A DNA stretch of 64,000 nucleotides from an uncultured Alphaproteobacteria bacterium (GTDB lineage: Bacteria; Pseudomonadota; Alphaproteobacteria; HIMB59; GCA-002718135). The position numbers were made by a program, and so were the translations under genes. This document shows, piece by piece, positions 60,976 to 64,000 of the stretch (positions are counted from its first letter, which is position 1; each line of letters opens with the position of its first letter). The DNA is taken from contig CACNND010000003.1 of assembly GCA_902621725.1 (NCBI GenBank), positions 1 to 64,000 of the forward strand, written 5' to 3'. The notes under the pieces were generated by a model. The model saw nothing but the letters and a program-made list of their open reading frames with translations. It was not told the DNA's origin and ran no database searches.

Positions 60976-61467
60976 CTAAGAGTTTTTTTTATTAAGTTGT
61001 TCTAAAGTATCTTTAGAAACAAAATTTGAAACATCTCCACCTAGTTTATGAACTTCTTTGACAAAATTAGATGAAATGAATGAGTTTTTTTCAGAAGTCA
61101 TAAGAAATATTGTCTCAATATCAGGGTTAAGTTGATAATTCATCCCTGTCATTTGAAATTCATACTCGAAATCAGATACTGCTCTTAAACCACGTATTAT
61201 ACATGTGGCATTTTGATCTTTAGCAAATGTTGTAAGCAATCCAGATAATTCCATAACATTAATTTTCGAATTTAATTCATTTACAGAACTAATATTATTT
61301 TTGATTATATTAATTCTTTCTTGAACACTAAATAATGAATCTTTATTAATATTATTAGCGACCGCTATTACTAAATTATCTACTATTCTTAATGATCTTT
61401 TAATAATGTCCATATGACCAGCAGTCATAGGATCAAATGTGCCTGGATATATTCCAATTTTATTCAT
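60976..61467 (-). CDS. coaD: Phosphopantetheine adenylyltransferase
   Basis: CoA biosynthesis enzyme joining ATP and 4'-phosphopantetheine. The track start adds 15 residues; [25 protein letters not shown] at 61467 gives 163 aa, the usual length, and starts inside the gyrA end with an 8-bp overlap. The nucleotidyltransferase motif is [21 protein letters not shown] and [15 protein letters not shown] follow. Coupling to gyrA stop suggests co-translation. Confidence 0.96.
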   Translation of the reverse strand: MNKIGIYPGTFDPMTAGHMDIIKRSLRIVDNLVIAVANNINKDSLFSVQERINIIKNNISSVNELNSKINVMELSGLLTTFAKDQNATCIIRGLRAVSDFEYEFQMTGMNYQLNPDIETIFLMTSEKNSFISSNFVKEVHKLGGDVSNFVSKDTLEQLNKKNS

Positions 61468-64000
61468 TGTCTTCATATTCTTGTATTCTAGAAACTGAAA
61501 CAATTCTATCACTTTCTGGTATCTTAAAAATACTTACACCTTTTGTTGACCTTCCAGCTATTCTTATTTGATTTACATTTACTCTAATTATTTGACCTTT
61601 ATCACTTACAAGAATGATCTCGTCATTATTTTTAACGACAAAACAATCAACAACCTCACCATTTTTTTCAGATGTTAATATTCCTGTAATTCCTTTCCCT
61701 CCTCTATTTGAAATTCTATACTCATAAGCAGATGATCGTTTACCAAAACCTTTTGATGTTATAGCCAGAAGAAATTCTTCGTTTTTGTTTAATTCCTCGA
61801 AACCATTTTTAAGAGAAGATGTTTCTTTTCTGCTTTCGGAAGCTGCTTTTAAGTATTCTTGTCGTATACTCATATCAATCAATGAATGTTTTAAAATTGC
61901 TAGAGAAATAATTGCATTACCCTTGTCTAATTTTATACCTCTCACTCCAGATGAGTTTAAACCAGAAAATAGTCTAAGTTTTTCAACTGGAAAACGTAAA
62001 CATTTACCATTTGATGAAGAAAGTAGAATATCATCATTTACAGTGCAAAGTTTAACACCAATTAATTCATCTTTTTCATCAAGTTTAATTGATAACTTAC
62101 CTGAGTCACGTAATTCTCTTTTCCCACTTTTAGCAACATCAATTAATTTATTTTTTCTTACCATCCCATTTTTTGTTGCAAAAATAACAAAGAACTTATC
62201 CCATTGATTTTCATCCTGAGGTAATGGAAGGAAAGTAGAGATTTTTTCAGATGATTTGAACGGTAGTAAATTTACTATTGGCTTTCCCCTAGCCTTTAAG
62301 CTGGCTTCAGGAACATCGTGGGATTTGAGTGAATAGACTTTGCCTAATGATGAAAAGACTAAAAGTTTAGTATGAGTATCTGCAAAATGAATTTCTTTTA
62401 CAAAATCTTCTTCTCTTGTTGACATACCAGTTTTACCTTTACCTCCTCTATTTTGAGAACGATAATTAGATAATAATGATCTTTTTATGTATCCATTATT
62501 AGAAATAGTTAAAACTATATCTTCTTGTTGAATATACCTTAAATCATCTACTTGCTCATATTCTTGATCAATAATTTCACTGCGTCTTTCAGTTGCAAAT
62601 TCTTTTTTTATTTCAGTTAATTCATTTTCTATTTCTTTTAATAGAATATCCCTTGAATTAAGTATAGATAAGTAATTTTTAATCTCTAAAATTAAACTTT
62701 CTAAATCTTTTTGTATATCTTCTCTTTCTAAAGCGGTCAATTTTTGTAGTCTTAATTCTAAAATAGCTTTAGCCTGTGCATCAGAAAAATTGAAAATGTT
62801 GTTTTTTAACTCTACAGTATTATCCTCAACTAATTTAATAAAATTAAGATTTTGTTTAGATACTTTCCAATTTTTTTTAATTAATTTTTCCTTTGCTTCT
62901 TTTGTGTCTTTTGAACTTTTTATTAATTCTATAATTTCATCAATATGCTCATTTGTAACAACCAATCCTACTAAAATATGAGCTTTATCTCTAGCTCTGT
63001 TCAAGTCGTATATAGTTCTTTTAGTAATTACTTCTTCTCTAAATTCTAAAAATGAAGATAAAATTTCTTTCAAATTCATTTGCTCAGGCTTACCCTTGTT
63101 TAAAGCAAGCATATTAGAATTAAATGTTGTTTGGATAAGTGTATGTTTATATAATTGGTTTAGTATAATATTAGAATCTACATCTTTTTTTAACTCAATT
63201 ACTACTCGAACTCCATTTCTATCTGACTCATCTCTTAAATCTGATATACCTTCTACAATTCCATTTTTTACAATTTCTGCAATTCTTTCTAGTAATTTTG
63301 ATTTATTAACTTGGTAAGGTATTTCATGAAGAATTATTGCCTCTCTATCTTTCTTAAAATTTTCAATACTAGTCTTTGATCTTACTACAGAGCCACCTTT
63401 ACCAGTTTCAAAAGTCTCAGAAATACCTTTTTTACCAATTATCTGACCACCTGTTGGAAAATCTGGACCAAAAATATATTTTTGAAGATCTGATACAGTG
63501 CAATTAGGATTTTTAATAAGATACAATGATGCATCAATAACTTCTCCTAAATTATGTGGAGCAATATTAGTTGCCATCCCAACAGCGATACCTGATGCTC
63601 CATTTACTAGAAGGTTAGGAAATTGTGATGGTAAAACTGAGGGTTCTTTAGTTGTGTCATCATAATTAGACTGAAAAGTAACAGTATTTTTATCAATATC
63701 TTCAACAAGCTTTTCAGATACCTTAGCGAGTCGTGCCTCGGTGTATCTCATTGCTGCAGGAGGATCTCCATCTAAAGATCCAAAATTACCTTGACCGTCA
63801 ACTAACTCTAATCTCATAGAAAAATCTTGTGCCATTCTAACCATAGAATTGTAAATAGCTGAATCTCCGTGAGGATGATATTTACCCATTACATCCCCAA
63901 CTATTCTTGCAGATTTTTTATATGGTTTGTTAAAATTGTACCCTGACTCACTCATAGAGTACAATATTCTTCTATGAACTGGCTTTAATCCATCTCTACA
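61460..64000 (-). CDS. gyrA: DNA gyrase subunit A (N-terminus beyond window)
   Basis: ATP-dependent negative supercoiling enzyme, A subunit. The reading frame stays open to the right edge, where the sequence continues upstream as [18 protein letters not shown], so the gene is cut by the window and the ATG is not seen. Present: [22 protein letters not shown], the catalytic tyrosine in [49 protein letters not shown], the GyrA box NRGGKGKTG with several C-terminal blades. About 846 residues are visible. It overlaps coaD. Confidence 0.97.
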   Translation of the reverse strand, partial: CRDGLKPVHRRILYSMSESGYNFNKPYKKSARIVGDVMGKYHPHGDSAIYNSMVRMAQDFSMRLELVDGQGNFGSLDGDPPAAMRYTEARLAKVSEKLVEDIDKNTVTFQSNYDDTTKEPSVLPSQFPNLLVNGASGIAVGMATNIAPHNLGEVIDASLYLIKNPNCTVSDLQKYIFGPDFPTGGQIIGKKGISETFETGKGGSVVRSKTSIENFKKDREAIILHEIPYQVNKSKLLERIAEIVKNGIVEGISDLRDESDRNGVRVVIELKKDVDSNIILNQLYKHTLIQTTFNSNMLALNKGKPEQMNLKEILSSFLEFREEVITKRTIYDLNRARDKAHILVGLVVTNEHIDEIIELIKSSKDTKEAKEKLIKKNWKVSKQNLNFIKLVEDNTVELKNNIFNFSDAQAKAILELRLQKLTALEREDIQKDLESLILEIKNYLSILNSRDILLKEIENELTEIKKEFATERRSEIIDQEYEQVDDLRYIQQEDIVLTISNNGYIKRSLLSNYRSQNRGGKGKTGMSTREEDFVKEIHFADTHTKLLVFSSLGKVYSLKSHDVPEASLKARGKPIVNLLPFKSSEKISTFLPLPQDENQWDKFFVIFATKNGMVRKNKLIDVAKSGKRELRDSGKLSIKLDEKDELIGVKLCTVNDDILLSSSNGKCLRFPVEKLRLFSGLNSSGVRGIKLDKGNAIISLAILKHSLIDMSIRQEYLKAASESRKETSSLKNGFEELNKNEEFLLAITSKGFGKRSSAYEYRISNRGGKGITGILTSEKNGEVVDCFVVKNNDEIILVSDKGQIIRVNVNQIRIAGRSTKGVSIFKIPESDRIVSVSRIQEYEDNE

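Noticed and set aside
61785-62207. 140-aa plus-strand ORF opposite gyrA
   Set aside because: It is antisense to well-conserved gyrA blades, with no domain signal; a shadow.

Overview
The window is a very AT-rich, densely packed bacterial chromosome segment with short spacers and many 1-20 bp gene overlaps. It carries no phage, IS element or CRISPR array. Several features point to a streamlined free-living marine alphaproteobacterium: recG divergent from sdhE-mfd, the run mltB-rlpA-dacA-tmk-holB-metG-tatD-MBL, phosphatidylcholine synthase (Pcs), and ABC uptake of sugars. SAR11-like or HIMB59/AEGEAN-169-like lineages would fit, but I cannot place it more precisely from sequence alone.

Layout. 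1-3.6 kb: urease operon ureD-A-B-C-E on the minus strand; ureF probably starts at base 5 and runs off the left edge. 3.6-5.2 kb: a YczE-type membrane protein and a DDAH/amidinotransferase-fold hydrolase whose ATG directly abuts the CCA end of tRNA-Arg(CCT). 5.2-10.3 kb: a carbohydrate ABC uptake operon (binding protein, two permeases, no ATPase) with an FGGY sugar kinase, an ABM-like small protein and a 59-aa membrane protein missed by the ORF track. 10.3-13.3 kb: a YghZ-type aldo/keto reductase and small membrane or unknown proteins. 13.3-16.8 kb: the circularly permuted ATP-grasp / alpha-E / transglutaminase trio, preceded by what reads as two tandem glutamine riboswitch aptamers (glnA RNA motif), a 20-codon leader ORF and two hairpins. 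16.9-19.5 kb: pcs, a NUDIX hydrolase and a photolyase-related protein lacking the usual FeS cysteines. 19.6-25.7 kb: lipoprotein, EF-hand secreted protein, amine-oxidase-like flavoprotein, zinc peptidase, and an 870-aa protein fusing two cyclic-nucleotide-binding-like domains, a PlsC-like acyltransferase and an SGNH hydrolase. 25.7-29.8 kb: probable D-apiose degradation genes (ApsD-like dehydrogenase and a frameshifted ApnL-like lactonase) plus a TTC38-like TPR protein. 30-41.6 kb: YjbQ, MFS and four EamA transporters, PhyH-type and HalD/BesD-type 2OG oxygenases, an HDAC-like deacetylase, an orphan TupA-like binding protein and SelO. 41.7-53 kb: a long minus-strand housekeeping run from mltB to an M81 peptidase. 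53-64 kb: tRNA-Ser(TGA), a PQQ-type sugar dehydrogenase, mfd, sdhE, recG, YkgJ, tRNA-Lys(TTT), coaD and gyrA (N-terminus cut off by the right edge).

Nitrogen economy recurs: urease, a DDAH-like hydrolase, and an apparent glutamine-sensing RNA in front of the ATP-grasp/transglutaminase operon. Carbon genes target sugars (ABC importer, FGGY kinase, ApsD/ApnL, SMP-30, sugar dehydrogenase). The strongest candidate for something undescribed is the tandem glutamine riboswitch controlling the ATP-grasp/alpha-E/transglutaminase operon through a coupled leader ORF. The four-domain 870-aa fusion and the two tRNA-ORF junctions with almost no spacer come next.
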